64,000 nucleotides of DNA from Sthenelais limicola (GCA_942159475.1 OW804096.1:110272194-110336193), one strand, 5' to 3'; counted from the first letter of the stretch, positions 10,174-24,791 are shown. Program-made: numbers and translations. The notes: generated from the letters alone by a model not told the origin.

Positions 10174-13100
10174 TCATTGTCAAGCTTAATAAGATAGTGT
10201 TAATACCAACAATGATAGGAATGACAATCATAACATTCACTTATAATAGTTGTCTCCGGAAGAAGGAGGGTGACTCAGGCCTTTTCTACTCTGCTATCCA
10301 TCACAATTATATAACTACATTTCGTACTGTGACATTTCAATTTATAGAATTATAAGGAATTCCTTATATAAGCCGGGGGTGGGGGTGGGAGAGAGAGAGA
10401 GTAACGCAAGATATTAACATAAATGAAATAAACCTGGCTCTGTGGTGGTGACAAATACAGGAATCGTGAGACTGAATCTTGAAATCATGAAATAGTTAAA
10501 TAATGAGGACAAAGCTATTTTATTGCACATTGATTTATTGTAAAAGCACTGTAAATGTCGAACCTGACATTTGTTTGTTATTCTAGTCCATTGCATATGT
10601 TAGCATTGAAGGATAATGAAATTATCAAGGGCTACAGACGAAAACCTGTAAAACAGAAATGTATCCTATATCATTTGTTCCAGTAAACAGTTATCTATAT
10701 CTGTACTGTATCTTTCTCCCGAAACTCCAATCTCTCTTTCCAATTTGCTCTGTAAATTAACTGCTAATCAAAGTTAGCAAAACTCAAATCTTCTTCACAA
10801 AGAATCTTTTAAACAAAATTCCGAATAGATATTAAGTAATTAAACAAATAATTCAATTCCGACACATTATCGTCATCTGACCTCACTCTCCAGGGGAAAG
10901 TGTATTAATTGTTCTATACTTAACCGACCACAGTTGACGTGCATTCTCAGGATGTAAGTTGTCAAAATATAACACTTAAAATGCTATCACTCAGTGACGC
11001 TGATGGGAAATGATTCTCGTTCCGCCATGACAGATAGTATAACGGTAATGTGTAGGGACCCTAGATAATGAAAGCATATATCTGTCTTTTTTTAAGACAA
11101 TACCCAATTTGAGAGGCCTCTAGTAAGCCCTTTTACGGTCGTAGACGGCCTAGATTTTTTCAATAACTGACAGTATATCAAACCTGGATCAGTTCAAGCC
11201 TGTGATTTTCCCATACCAGATTTAGAACTGAATCACTCCGAGGTCATTCACATTTTACTATCTATATTTGTCACGTCGTTTACGACGAATTTTGCATTTG
11301 CTTCATTTCAACTGAAGTAATTTGACACAAATCATGGAAATGCATTTGGGAAGGTGTATCGTGTATGGGTAAATGTAAATAAATCGTATGCCCAAAGTAA
11401 TTGATGTATGCAAGCTCGTTTTCAATATATATTGTCAACAAATACTCTTAAAAGGTTACTAAACTACGTGAAACACCTTTATCTAGTACATTATACTTTA
11501 ATTATGACTTATGTAATTGCCAGTTGATTTGGAAGGTGTTCTGTACCGTCAAATTTAGAGCCGTTACTAATAATGTACACAATAGGGAAATTGCCGGAGG
11601 AAAGCCCTAGATTTTATTGCAACAGTATTATGAACTCCTGTGGATACAGGTTTAAACGTGATAAAGGACGACATGCAAGATTGCTGTGGAAACGAGACAG
11701 GAAATGACAGGTTTGGTGGGTTATGCGTCTATTTAGCTCTTGGGATGTATAGAATAAAGCATGCCATCATCACATTAAAAACACCGTATGCAACTTGTGG
11801 GATCAGCTTGGATGGTTCTCGATCTTCGTCTAGTGTATCGAATATACCTAATAGAGTTAAAATTGCTTCGAGAATTCGTTGATATTAATCTTATAGGGGC
11901 CATTAATTCATCGAATATACTTTTCTCGGAATATAGTTATGGCAGAAACAGCAACTATAATTTACGACTAAAAGAGAACACATGGATGTTGTAAGGAATA
12001 TATTTCATTTAATATGACGAGAGATTTATAATACAAAGCGTAAAAATAGTAAAGTTAGATACATATGCAGGTCGAGAGCTTACATCTGATATATCATAAA
12101 TGAAGCTGAAATAGATATTATGCATATTAACCTCAACCTCGAATTCAATTCACAATGGGGATTAGGATACATTTGTAGTCTGTAGATTATACAAAATAAT
12201 GCATGTATTCACAATAAATATAAATAATATCTGTAATTAGAATATGCGTTAGATGCAATGCTTTGAAATTCAAATCAAAGATTAAGATTAATAATAACTG
12301 TAAGACGACACAAACACATATAATTTCTTTGACATTTACAAAAGAATACGTCAAAACACTTATCCAACTTAAAATACATTTTTACCTTTTGAAGACAATT
12401 CACAATACATTCCACAAGGAACACATGTACATATTTCACAAAGTCTTTGTTAGCCACAGACAATTGAAATGATCCATCAGCAGTAAATGAGAATAAACAA
12501 TAGTTTTAATGATATGCATTGTCACACCGTCTACGCCCCTGGGTAATTTCGAGTCATGCGCTTCATCCTTTGCCCTGCGGGGCATGACTAGGGGATCGCT
12601 GACATCAATTGACTTATTAAATTTGTCACGTGGGACGGCTTCCGTTTAAGCTTTGTAGTTTTGAGCTTTTGGCTAACAAATGAAGGGAGCCCATATCTAA
12701 CTGCAATATATCAATATGGTTAATATACTTCGCTCCAGGGAAGTTCAGGACTCATTTGACATTTGCAGGGGAACCCATGATCGAGGGTTGACCACCATTT
12801 AACTTTCATGATAGATTTATGTATATATCTCTAATAAGTATGTACATAATGAAATATGTCCGACACATATTTATATCAAAAGCTTTTAGACCTAATTACA
12901 TGAAATAGCTTTGGGTTGTGTTGCAGAATAACTTTGTCCAATGTTAAAATAAGAGAAAGTGCGTTTTGGCCAACAGAAAACATGCGCTGATGACGCACAC
13001 TCTGGAATAATGTGTACAGATTAAAAAGGGAAAGATTTCTGACAGTCACAAAGCTAAGTCATGAAAGCATAATTGATGTACTGATTAATGAAATAAGATA

Positions 13101-13579
13101 AAGAAATTGTTATAGTTACACAAAGTACACGGTTCCTGTTGTTTCGAGTTCGGTTCTCTCTGGTCTAATTCTACTACACTACTACATTTTTAATCGACAT
13201 TTTATAGACCGATAGACAGGAAATAATAGGGAAAGAAATGAAAACCTCTGCCACTTGGATTACTGAGATCCGTTTATAAGCCTTGAAAAAAGGATCTATT
13301 CTCACGGAGACCATGGGTTTTATATAATTCTATGATTCTTTTAGGACTGGGATTTGGCCACATTATTGCCTTTTCCACTTCATGTTTTGGTCCTGAACCG
13401 AAAATCTGCAGACCCTAATGTAGGGAATAGCGATCAATTTGTAGAAGTGATACTTTTTGGGGAGAAAAAGTATCGCGAAATAATTGACCGAGAATCTTTC
13501 ACACTCAGGTTTCAAAGTCAGTTTCATCTAAAATTATCAAATAATTCTAAGATTTGTTTTAAATGATGGGATATACCCC
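10174..13579. other. No recognised gene
   Basis: Intergenic DNA downstream of the chitin-binding protein gene. Short frames (11640-11994, 12263-12472) have no recognisable motif. I did not find an obvious AATAAA for that gene close to its stop codon. Confidence 0.45.
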
Positions 13580-15228
13580 TTAATATTGGCCTTGGTTTGG
13601 AAATTGAGGAGGGGGTGGTGGAGGACCATTGTTCTGTGGGGCTAGAGGGTAATTATTGTTGGGCGGTTGTTGGTTTGGTTGAGGAGGCTGAAAGTTATTT
13701 TGTTGTTGGTTCGGATACTGATTTGGTTGTTGTGGCTGTGGATAGGGTTGGGGTTGTTGGTGTTGTGGAGGGGGAGGTTGAGGTGGTGCGTATTGGTTTT
13801 GTTGCGAGTTTTGATGTGGGTTAGGTGGAAGTGGTGCGTATTGCTGGGGGTTTTGGTGTGGTGGTAGGGGGTATTTTGTATGTGGGGGCGGGGGAGGAGG
13901 TTGGTAGTTATTGGTCCTAGGTGGATGGAAGTTATTTTGAGGTAATGGGCTGTTGAACTGTGACTGTTTTTGTGGGAATTGATTCTGTTTAGGTGGGTAC
14001 TGCTGTGTAGGTGGTTGGTATTGGTTTGATTGTTTCAGGGGTGAAAAACGTTTGGGTGGGAATTGGTTTTGTTGTTGTGGAGATGAGACCTGGTTTTGAG
14101 ATTGTGGTCGGTAACGGTTTGATGGGTTTGGTCTGTTAAACGGACCATTTTGTCCTGGATATTTGTTATTTTCCTGAGGTCTAAACTTGATATCCGAAAT
14201 CTTCGCTTTTCTAGGATAGATTGTTTGCCTTTCCGGGCGCCTACTTCTTAAACCATAACCCCGAGGTCCTTGGAAACCATTATTGTGGCGGTTGTTGTCG
14301 TACGAAGATGATCTTCTGCTCATCAAAGGGTGATAACCATTTGAGGAAAATTCTGGAGCTTTTGGATAATCCAGTTTCTTTGGGGGTCCTGGGTACTTGA
14401 TATCTGAGGGTGGCTTTGGGTAAGAAACATCGCTGGGTATATCGTAGGAGCTGGCCCTTTCGAAGGATGATGACGATGGCCTACCCGATTCATACGAGCT
14501 CCTCTGCGGCTGGTATGACGGTCTTTTGGGTGAATGGGAATTCCACCGGTGGGATTGTGGTCCTGAGGTAAATGATGGGGTGTAGCCACGAGATTTCCTA
14601 TTAGGGGCATTGGTTGGGTGGTCCTTATACCTAGACCGTTCTTCGTAGGATGGCCTGTGGTAGGAAGTACGTTTTGGACCGTACGATGGACCACTGCTTC
14701 TTGACCGGTATGATGATTTAGGTGGTGAGGCGTAGGTTGGCCTCTCGTAAACAGGTTCATGGGTTCTGTATCTGGATTTCTCAAATTCTGTGGGCTCATT
14801 TTCGTACCTGTTAATCTGCTCATACGACTTAACATTGCTTTCTTCCTTTAGGGACTTGGGGTAAATGAAACCTCCCGGACCAAAGGGCCTCTTGGGGAAA
14901 CTCCCTGTGAAACCGCCAGGGCCACGAGAATTTCTCCTGTAGAAGTTCCTGTGACTATTTCCTCCGAAAGAGCTACCACCATGGCTTTTCCTCCTCAAGC
15001 CGAATCTGCTGCCAGAACTTGAGCCATATGGAACCATTGAGAAAGAGCTTGAGCTAGGTTTGGAAGATGATCTACTGTCATAACTGCTGCTTTCACTTGG
15101 CTGATGGACAGTTGAGATGCTGAATTTGGGACTGGAGTCGAAAGAACTCCCATAACCACTATCTGAATCATGGCGGGGAGTAAACCGCGCTCCTCCGAAG
15201 TAGTTTCCACCCATACTCTGTACGCGAG
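13580..15228 (-). CDS. Exon 3: low-complexity tail and stop
   Basis: The acceptor is a T-run followed by CAG at 15229. The exon encodes about 548 residues ending in QFPNQGQY and TAA. The single long frame is free of stops despite strong compositional drift. Plus-strand frames opposite it (13597-13867) are shadows. Confidence 0.85.
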
Positions 15229-18200
15229 CTGAAAAAAAAACCGATCAGGTTTTACACTATGTAAATTATTCCCTTCTTATGGAACCATTAACAAAAATTA
15301 ATCCGTAAAAAGTAACAATACATGGGAAACTGTGGGAGGGGTAAAAAGGGCTCCAGTCCCCGATAAACCATTGGAATAACGTGTTTCTCATCTAGGTATA
15401 CTTAGCACTAAGTGTTCAGACCAAGGTCAAACATGTCAGTAGGCCTACATATCACGACAATATATAACATTCAATCCAAAATTGGTCGCTTAGTTATATT
15501 TATTAAGGTTTCGTTCACCTTCCTAAATCTAACTTGATATCGATCAAAATGTCGAATCTCCTTAAACATAAACTTACATATATAAGCTATAATATATTAA
15601 ATCGGAATCGACTGTGAAATGGCATGGCCAATTGTCTGCCCCGTAGCACACACCGACCCCTCCAACACACCACCACAACAATCTTAAGAAATCTCTAGTT
15701 TCCCTCCTGCTTATGTGCCCAGTTTCCAAGTCTAAGTAGGATACCGCTAAAATTCATGATCCTAAATTGGTATACCAACATTGACTATACATAGTAGTAG
15801 ATACGGTTGGGGGAGAAGATCAGGGAAAACATCAGTGCTTAGTTTAAAAGTAGATTATCCAGGGCAAGTGTTTCTTTTGTCGTCCCTTTTAATCATTCAC
15901 ATCTTACCTGGACATGGACCGCTGTAATGCTCTGTGCAGACTTTATGTGGATTAAGTTTTTGTGTGCCTTCATTATAAGCAGATTTGGGGACAGCCGTTC
16001 CCGGCGCACACTTCATGATGCGAGCGTAGTACTTGGTTTTACCATAGGCATCTTTCCATGGTTCATGTCCATAATCACAGACTAGATAACTACATCTATT
16101 GAATGGATGCAGCAAGAATTCGCCTATTTTATCACAACCTGTTAGAAAAGATAATGCAAAACATTTATAACATGAAGTAAAGAAAATTTCAAAAGAAAAT
16201 GTTTACATGTTATGACAAGTGTAAGACAGGGCAAAAATAGAGTGTCTTTATTGCATGTTGCTCCATGGTCTACGTCAAGATCATAAAGGAATCCGAACCT
16301 CTGACTAGGCCAGATTTCATTCCCATCATAAAGGGTTTTTAATCTAATGAATTGTAACCGAGGCCCAAGATCCAGGGGTTCCGGATTAATTATGGTTCAT
16401 CATTTATTGCACGATCTGCCAAGTTGTCATAATAAAAGTGAATGCAATACTTTGACAATACGCACCGGTGTGTGTGCTTTGTGACAAAGCGAATGTGAGA
16501 ACAATAGAAATTTGGAAAATGTCCAATCAAATGTTTAGACAATTATCACGTACTAAACGCACAATAGTGGGCATGCATGGAGCAAAAAAGCTTCAGTGAA
16601 ATGATATACTTTCTTCCCTTTTTCTGTTTGTAAATGTCACAATTCTAATAGCCTAGTATTTTTTTCGATGCCACACGTACGAGTTTTCCACATATCATCC
16701 TTCACACCTAAAATACGATTAAGTTTGAGGAAATGTTGATATACATGTGTGGTTTTGAACAGGTCACCCATATTCGAGCTCATAATGATAATAATCCATT
16801 CGTACCTTCTTAATCGATCTTTCTACCATTTAATAGCACAAAAACACATTAAAAGACCCAGAAATATTTAAAGAATACGTTCTCTAAAGCATGTTTCTCT
16901 AATAGTTTCCTACATTGGGCCAGCTGTAGAAGGACTCTCTTTTGTATACATATTATACAAATGCATGACAGTGTGTATCCACATACGTTGACTTCTTGGA
17001 TGGGGATCACTCGAGTGGGTATTGCGTGACAAGCATGAGCTAATAACGGGAGCGCGTAATGCTAGAACACTGTAGGCAAAACGCCCTACGGGTCAAAGAT
17101 GCGCTCACGCTACTGTCCATATCTAACCATTGCTATTCAATATGCAAAAGCCCTTAGGTACAATTACTTAGAAGCTATGCTAGACGGTCATGTCGAGAAT
17201 CACTGGATGAGGCTTTCAGTAGGGTTCGTGCCAGCGTGGAAAATCCTTAACGATCAGCATGTCACCTTCAGGTATTTAGATATGCATATTTTCCTGGCAT
17301 GTCCAGATCAAGAGTAAATAATTGACATGTAGTCTATACCAGGACATAATCCCATGACCACAAATATGACCAGATTCAACATTCTGTCTTCATACTCCCC
17401 AAATGCACTGACGAATTTATGAGTGCGCTATTGTTACAAAATTGGCTATACATATATTTGACGTTCAACGTGTAACTATACCCTCGAACATAATCAGCGC
17501 AAATGAAGAGTGTACAGTGACCTGACTAACAGAGGACTTCGAATGTATGATAAACCATGAGAACGAATGGCAATTATTTTGCTAATTATAAAACGAAAAC
17601 TTGTGAACCAACGGGTATTAGAGTGATACTTGTGCGCACGCATGAATGACATCAGATGATCCTCGTAAACCATTGATTGATATATCCGTATGAAAAATGA
17701 ATTACAGATAGTTTGCAATTTTAACCACTTCTTTAGAAATACATGTGCATCGTTAAATTCCCACAGAAGTGAATAACGCATGGTATTCTTTAACACATCA
17801 GATATGAATCAATTTAAATAATATATTAATTATCCGTTAATGCCGTAGGGTAATTATGGATGGTCAAGTCTTCGTTATTGTGTTCTCAATTTACTTATGA
17901 TTTCCAGACAGAGTGATAACTTACTCCTCCTAATATATTGAACTAAGAATGTCATGAATAAATTATGCATAATAGTGACCCCTCGAAAACTACATTGCAC
18001 GATTCGTTAACTTGTGCTCCTGATCAAGCTCTGCATATTAATAGGACATGCCTTACTCCATCGTGAATTGGTCGTAATCGCGTTAATTATTTCACTATTC
18101 ACAAAGAGTACTTAAGTTTAGGTAAAACCAACCTCGCTTAAATGATCATCACTCTCTTCCTATTGTTTTCATGAGGCAAAAAACTTTCAATTAGTTAGAT

Positions 18201-19082
18201 CGTAAATTTAGATGACTTAAGTGAGTGTTTCCCGGTATAGCAAATCTGCATGACCACTCATTAACATGCATTTAACAGGACTTCATTGTTTTGGTTGGTG
18301 GAACCAGGAATCAAAAGGTTATCTATGACATTTTTAAGGTCGAAAAATCGTGTTAAATTCGAATTGTTACTCCATTCAAAATAATTGTTTCAAGGTTCTG
18401 TTTGTGTGGTCAACAAGTCGCAAAACCTGTACAATACAAATAAATTTGAGTTAATGCACATTAAATCCGTAAGTTAATATCGCCAATAGTGAAATAAACG
18501 TGCCTTCAAAACTTTGAATTTGCTAAGTTTGGCTAGTTTATTCCTGGGGGATTAAGTCCTTTATATGTTGCACAGTTCTTTACAGCAAAACTGATGATGC
18601 CCGGATGTCCAGATTTATCCAGAGCTCAAGCAACGGGCTACGAAAAAAGTCAGAAGACGTAATTAAACTCGATCAAATACCAATATACTTTAACCTTTCC
18701 TATAGATATAAAAAGGTCTGAACATGAGTCGTATGCAACGCGACATACTTTTTGTAGTTTTGCCTGGAGTTATATGCAGGTCCGCTCCACCTACCTACGC
18801 AATATAAAAAATCCGTGGATTTATCGTATTTGTAAATCTACTTTACGACTACTTGTCAGTGAGATCCACAATAAAGCTGTCAAATGTATCAGTATAATCT
18901 CCTCATAACGTCCCAAGGTGCTTATTTGGAATTATGGGAACAAATCCGAAGTTCCCTCTAGAATAGCAATACTTACGTTCATCTGGATGGTCCGAAATGT
19001 AACCATTTATCCCTGCTAATTTCCTTACACTCCCGGCTGCTATGCCAAAGAGGCATAGCAGAAATAGAGGACTCCACTTCAT
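13580..19082 (-). CDS. Secreted chitin-binding (peritrophin-like) protein with disordered Tyr- and Gln-rich tail
   Basis: Three exons (19082-18977, 16138-15908, 15228-13580) join in frame through GT-AG introns to give 661 residues. Residues 1-18 form a signal peptide with a hydrophobic core. Residues 37-111 hold six cysteines (37, 51, 56, 79, 103, 111) in the C-x13-C-x4-C pattern of chitin-binding type 2 / CBM14 domains, which bind chitin in peritrophic matrix, cuticle and shell matrix. After about residue 113 the protein is low-complexity: Gly/Ser/Tyr/Arg-rich, then KYP/YPGPP-like segments, then a Pro/Gln/Asn-rich prion-like end. There is no transmembrane segment, so it should be extracellular. 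The start at 19082 is preferred over an in-frame codon at 19106 because it puts the hydrophobic core at the N-terminus. The tail matches no named family I know; a structural matrix role is inference. Confidence 0.85.
15908..16138 (-). CDS. Exon 2: chitin-binding type 2 domain
   Basis: The acceptor is TTTTCTAACAG and the donor is CCAG|GTAAGAT. The 231 bases encode the whole six-cysteine domain, so the domain is carried on one symmetric phase-1 exon, the usual arrangement for shuffled extracellular modules. Confidence 0.88.
16139..18976 (-). other. Intron 1 of the chitin-binding gene
   Basis: A 2.8-kb intron, AT-rich, with no recognised gene or repeat. Short frames inside it (17099-17317, 17494-17796) are unassigned. 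Confidence 0.75.
18977..19082 (-). CDS. Exon 1: signal peptide
   Basis: Encodes MKWSPLFLLCLFGIAAGS and about 17 more residues. It ends after one base of a codon at the donor GAAC|GTAAGT. The split codon CGT (Arg) is completed by exon 2. The intron is 18976-16139. Confidence 0.8.
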
Positions 19083-21575
19083 TCCAAGGTCCCCGTGTAT
19101 ATCCAAAAAGTAAGTCTAACCCTCTCTCTGTGGAATCAGGAGTACATGTATTCACACTGAAGTCTACACACAGACTGGCCAAACTGATCAGTCAGCACGT
19201 GCATTTTATGAGGCTGTGTGTCGAGCACATAGGTAATGTGATGTCGAGCTGTCAAATGATTCATACATGGCATTCCATCATACAACTTACAGTGAATGGA
19301 ACGTTTCATTTAGGCCTCAGGCTTTTTTTGTGTCTCTTAATTGAGCCCTAGAACAACTATATGCCTCCGCCATCCGGGTTAAATGCAGGCAGACAACTCC
19401 ATTGTCTTGGCTCTTTAGGGACGATTTCCGAAATAATCTCTTCGTGATTGAGGTGCCAGACCGAGTTGATTTAATATACATTAAATTTGCATTGTACTCT
19501 GACACATAAAGATATAACACGAAATAACTTGCTGATTTAACGAATAAAAAGGATAAATATTAATAAATTGACCAACATTAAATGTTTTGTTGTAAACATC
19601 TTCGGATAGCAGAATACATATTTTACGTGCGAAGAACATAACATTTTAAGAAAAAAGTAATTTAATTACTAATATTGTGCCCATAAATATAATTGAAGGT
19701 TTTCGAGGGTGATTCTTGAGCCCTAGCAAAGTGGCCACATCATACATAGCAGATTGCATAGCAGAGCCTTTTTTATAATGATATAGGGAACGGTATGCAA
19801 CAATTGGAACTGTTGTCCGACTTGATTATAATGGCTAAGCGATTTAAGAGAAACAACAATTTATGGGCGTAAGTATAATGTTGTGAACATGGTTTAATAC
19901 GGGTAATCTACAATTATGATCGCAAAAATACATTCGTTACCTTGGCAGTACCCAACCTAATGTAAATTTGTCATTATGATCTGTCATAGGTGGCTGGAAA
20001 AAAACTTGAAATCCTTAGGCATCAGTGTCCACAATGAAGTTTTTGAGAGAACCTCACCTAATTAATTCATAATTGACTGACCTGCAGATTGCCCTCTTAC
20101 AGATAGAAGGCCTAGTTTATTGTGTGTTTACGAGCACGTAATATGTTTGAAATGTGTATTTCACTTCAGAAACAAAGGAAACATATTAGGCCTACATGAA
20201 TCATTATGCAATAATCCATATTTGTCACGAATATCATGACTATTCTCTACTTCTTGCAGTGCGTATTTAGACGGTCTAAATACTTTTTATAAAAGACCAA
20301 TATCCCTTGTACATTTTTGCAACTCTGAATCCTTAATATTGCTTGGGAAAAATATGAATGCAAATGTGAATGAAAGTATAACCTAGATGGTGCACTTGTG
20401 TAGCTCTGCCAGGTGTTATTGGAAGTAAAACAAATGTATCAAGTCAAACAATGGAATAATATTAAGTCATTTCATAGTATAAATTCATCAGACATGGTGC
20501 CTGTAGCCTATAGGGAAAGGTCATATGAATTCATTCGCATATCATGCGCTACACTTTATAATTTACCGGCAGCATACACTTAAGCGGACGGGGACAATGG
20601 TCTAATGTTTACAACTATTGCGTTGCCCTGTTCATTTTATATATCTCAGGGATGGAAATTTATGTTCCGCCATGGTGAACATTTTAGCTTGCATTATCGT
20701 AGATGATCGAATCAATTCACGATTTGTTTAGATATATATTTTTAAAATAATATTATTTTTTATACATGTATTTAAAGACCGGTTTGAAAATGTAAAGAAA
20801 GTTATTTATTTGTATGCGTATATTTTAACAATATTAACACATAACTATAGACTAACTACACACGTATATGTATTGTGCACGCGTGTGTGAGTGGCCAAGA
20901 TAAAAAGTACCTGGCCGCAAATATACCATATATCTGGCCAAAATGCGAAAGTGAAATGCAAATATCTTTAACCCAATCCATCATACCCATATTTCGAACA
21001 AATGACATTGGTTAAAGTTAATTGCTCTGGCTTCCTCGCCTGAACATATTTGGAATTCATATGCTTACAGTCCAATACACACATGGTTGTCTAATTAGGG
21101 ATCAATCTCTAGTGATTACCTGTAGGGATCATATTCCAGGCAATTGGATGTCATCCAATCTCAATAATCTGTTCCTGGATGCACACACGTGATGTAAACC
21201 ATGTTTGTCCACTGAGTATATAGATGTGTAGTGAACTGCAGATTTGTAGGGGTTAGATTCGCTTTCCATGAAAGAACAACAAACAAGGTAATTAATTTGT
21301 TAGCTGAGTTGTATCAGAAACACAATCACAAAGCAACAGTGGTATAGCTTGAATTGAACAACAGAAATATCTCGGTCCGTGGGCGGCACAAGTCTGTAGT
21401 TTCAAGCAAATGCTGGATCCCCTTGTTGAGCATGTGTATGCTCCACCTACCATCCAATACCTGTTTTGCAAGGCATATTTGTTGTTGTTTGATTGAAATA
21501 AATAATTGTACAGGTTGGTAAACCCTGTGTTTTGGTATTAATAAGTTGATCTGATCAAATCGCGTCTAAAAGCAC
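19083..21575. other. Upstream of the chitin-binding gene; nothing recognised
   Basis: AT-rich. On the minus strand CATAAAAT (about 19206-19213), close to a CACGTG, lies roughly 125 bases before the start codon and could be a weak TATA-type element. A CCACAG acceptor-like site at about 19131 leaves a 5' UTR intron possible. Neither is proven. Confidence 0.3.
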
Positions 21576-21673
21576 TATTACCCTCGGTTTGGTGGTTCGT
21601 TGTGGTCTGTGTGGTTTCCATGAGTTTCCATGACCACACAGACCACAACGAACCACCAAACCTCAGGGTAATA
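21576..21673. repeat. 98-bp near-perfect hairpin
   Basis: The left arm TATTACCCTCGGTTTGGTGG continues through TTCGTTGTGGTCTGTGTGGT. Its inverted copy on the right differs by about one indel near the base, leaving a loop of roughly ten bases. Stem about 43 bp. It is probably a tiny palindromic MITE. Confidence 0.85.
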
Positions 21674-24600
21674 ATACTATATTGGGCCATTAGATGCAAC
21701 CCAGGCTACCGCAAGTTGTCCCTACCTAGATGTGTCCCAAAGTAATGTGTTTCTTGGATTAATGAAAATCAAGTTAGTTCACATTAATGAATGCAAATTA
21801 AAAATGTGCGCATCTATAATTTTAACTCTCATCATTAATTAAAGAGACCAGCCGTACAAGGAAGTGACAAGGAAAATTTACATTATTTCCTATCTATTGA
21901 AAATGAAACTTTTTTATGTTCATTTCATATGGCCGACACATAGATAGTATTTATTCAATTTCAGATCTTTTAAAAAGTCGAAGTCATCTGTTAAATTTAA
22001 ACAGACCCTTATGCTTGTTTGACGCATGGTAAAGCATTCACATGACCAACGATAGAACTAAATATTTATATTGATCACTTCCCATAGATACAAGTCTTCT
22101 GCCTTTAGAAATGTAATTATGCTACATGCTATCTTTAATTCATTGTATACAAGAAGATTCATAATTGTGGTGGCAATAGTGATTCAACCACTTTATGATT
22201 CAACCTATTATGGATTTCTGGCTATAAAATGTAGGAATATACAGCACTGTCCACTAAGCCGTTTTTACAGTCGCAGTTCCAGTCGATATTCATTGGGAAA
22301 ATCCAATGGTCGGTGACTGAACGGGGAGATTGGCTGAAAGACCTTGGAGCCCCGAACATGTACTTTCCATTGTTCTTCAATAGTATGATTAATAAAAAGT
22401 TTTAAAAGCTAATCGATAAAAGAAAAGATCTAGTCAAACAAACGGGAGAGTCAGTCGGCCTAATGGACACAGAGCCTTAATACTGCCATGAATGAGACAT
22501 AACCGACACATGAACAGTTTGATCTTTGGAACAGGGAGAATAACAGTCAGGCCATGACAATCGCCAGGGGACAATTATTATTATTGCAATTAAATGACAT
22601 ATCCACACACAACAATTGATTTTTCATGGAAATTACTCAAAATGTAATATAGTATGTAGAATCATAGATGGTGAATTGGCCTTCCGAAGCACCAAGATAT
22701 ATGGTCGATTCCACAAAATCTGTGACATTGGGTTTTTCACACCTTACACTTGTGTATGTCAATTTACGCTTTTCTAACCAAAATAATTGCATCAGGCCTA
22801 TTGAAAGCTTCAATGCGAACCCCACTTATGTATATAAGAGGAAAGTTATTGATTTTATGGGCAAAAACCCCTATTTTTAGGTCATTATTCAGCTCAAAAT
22901 CCGCGGAAAAGGGTATGTTTTTTGACAGGTGGAATGAGCCTATGTCCTACGTATTATATACTAATTATATACGAGCTTAGTACCCGTATGAACAGTCATA
23001 CCTCAAATGGGACCCTTTTAACATTACTCTTTTGGTCAATGTTGTGCAACAGATACATATTCAGAGGCAATGTGAGATGGATACAGAGTGCTGGAGATGG
23101 AGGCGAAGGGACAGAGATTAATATTTTATATTGATAATATCGGTTGAGTTGAGATATCACTTGGAGCGATGGTAAAGACTTGGGCGTTGGCAATGTGTAT
23201 AAGGTACACCTGTAGAATTGCTTAAAGGAAATAAAACTATATTCGAATTATAACTAAATATGAATAATACACACAACAGCTGTTATACCTTGCTGGGATC
23301 TTGTATTTATTGTAGTTCACAATGGCCGAATGAACAGTTAATAAAGTACACAACCCAGGGGTGTAGAGCAAGTTGGTGGTGGCTATTGTAATATCAAATC
23401 AGAACTAACTTCTACCTGGCCACCACACAACCTTATATACCTGCTCTCACCCCTGATAACTTGGTAATACATAGAAACATGGTTACATGTACAATTTAAT
23501 ATGGAGAACTAAAATCAAACAAACATATATATAGGAATGGCAACCAGACATGTTCCAGAATCCTGAAACATGCCTGTAGCTATAGGTACCTGGGCTATGC
23601 TAATCCCCTCCCCTTAGTAGGGGTAGTCTAGGCCTTAATTTTAATACCCTTTAGCACAGCCCCCAGAATCGGTAAACAAGGTAATCCCCACAAGATATCT
23701 CATAAGAATATGAGCATGAAAATGAACCATAACCCAGTAATATGTCCAGAAATGTCCCTATAGTATATTTAATGAAATGGCCGTCCAATACACAGCATAT
23801 CACATATATAAGTTATCAAATAGTAGGCTATATAATGAAATAATGGGAATGGAATTCTGCACAAATGTATGAAATGTGGTAGACTTGTGGTTTTACAATA
23901 GTAAAATAAACTTGTCATGAAAAGTTAGATATTAAGACACACCTGTTAACAGTAAACTACTGTAAGCATTAATTAGTTATTCTGAGAGACAGTGGATCAC
24001 CGTCTAAATGGTCCCTCATCATCTCATACATATATTATATCTAGATTATCTCTCATCGTTATTTCACAATAAAGGCACAAAATAAAAATAATATTATTAA
24101 ATGATTTGTTTGAGAAAAAATTCCAATGAATGCCTCAAGGCATTTTTCTGGAATTCAGCAGTCCCTGCCCTGAATGGGTTAAACGACAAGGAGCGAGATT
24201 TTGGAAGAGGAATTTGAGACAAACAGATAGGAAGAGAGATGGAGACAGAGGAAGAGCCTCTTTGGTAGGATACGTTCCTTTTGGAACTCTCTTCCCTTAA
24301 TTGGAGGTTTAAACACTTGATGACAGTACCAGCTTTGAAGAGAAACCACACAGAATATTTGGAACATCCCGGAACCTGAAAATTTAACCTTGCTCCCAAG
24401 TGTCGTTGAAATTAATATGAATATTGTATGTTTTGTCTTTCCGACCTTTCTTGTTTTTGAAACTTATTTGGTTGGAATTTATTTCCAGTCGTCCGTTTCG
24501 AAAATTACTTTGGTTGATTCTATATCTGACTTGATGAAACTATTTAGTCTCTCTTTGGAAACGGATTTGTATTCGGCACCACTCGTGTGGAGCCTTTTTT

Positions 24601-24791
24601 TATTCTATACATTATATATTATTTCTTTAGTTTGACTTTATAGCATAACGTCTCGATATTTTCGATTACATGTAACTAGGACTGAGAAAAATGTATAATT
24701 GCATAATGTCACCCAGCTGAATAAATATATTTAAAAACAAACATAGACTACATAAATTATATATGTACTAGCGCTGTTGCTATGTCACCCT
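21674..24791. other. No recognised gene
   Basis: AT-rich DNA with only short unassigned frames (for example 22071-22316 and 24097-24399). I see no domain signature and no clear repeat. Confidence 0.5.

Noticed and set aside
13597..13867. Plus-strand frames of 66-75 codons
   Set aside because: Shadows of the Gln/Pro-rich tail exon on the other strand.
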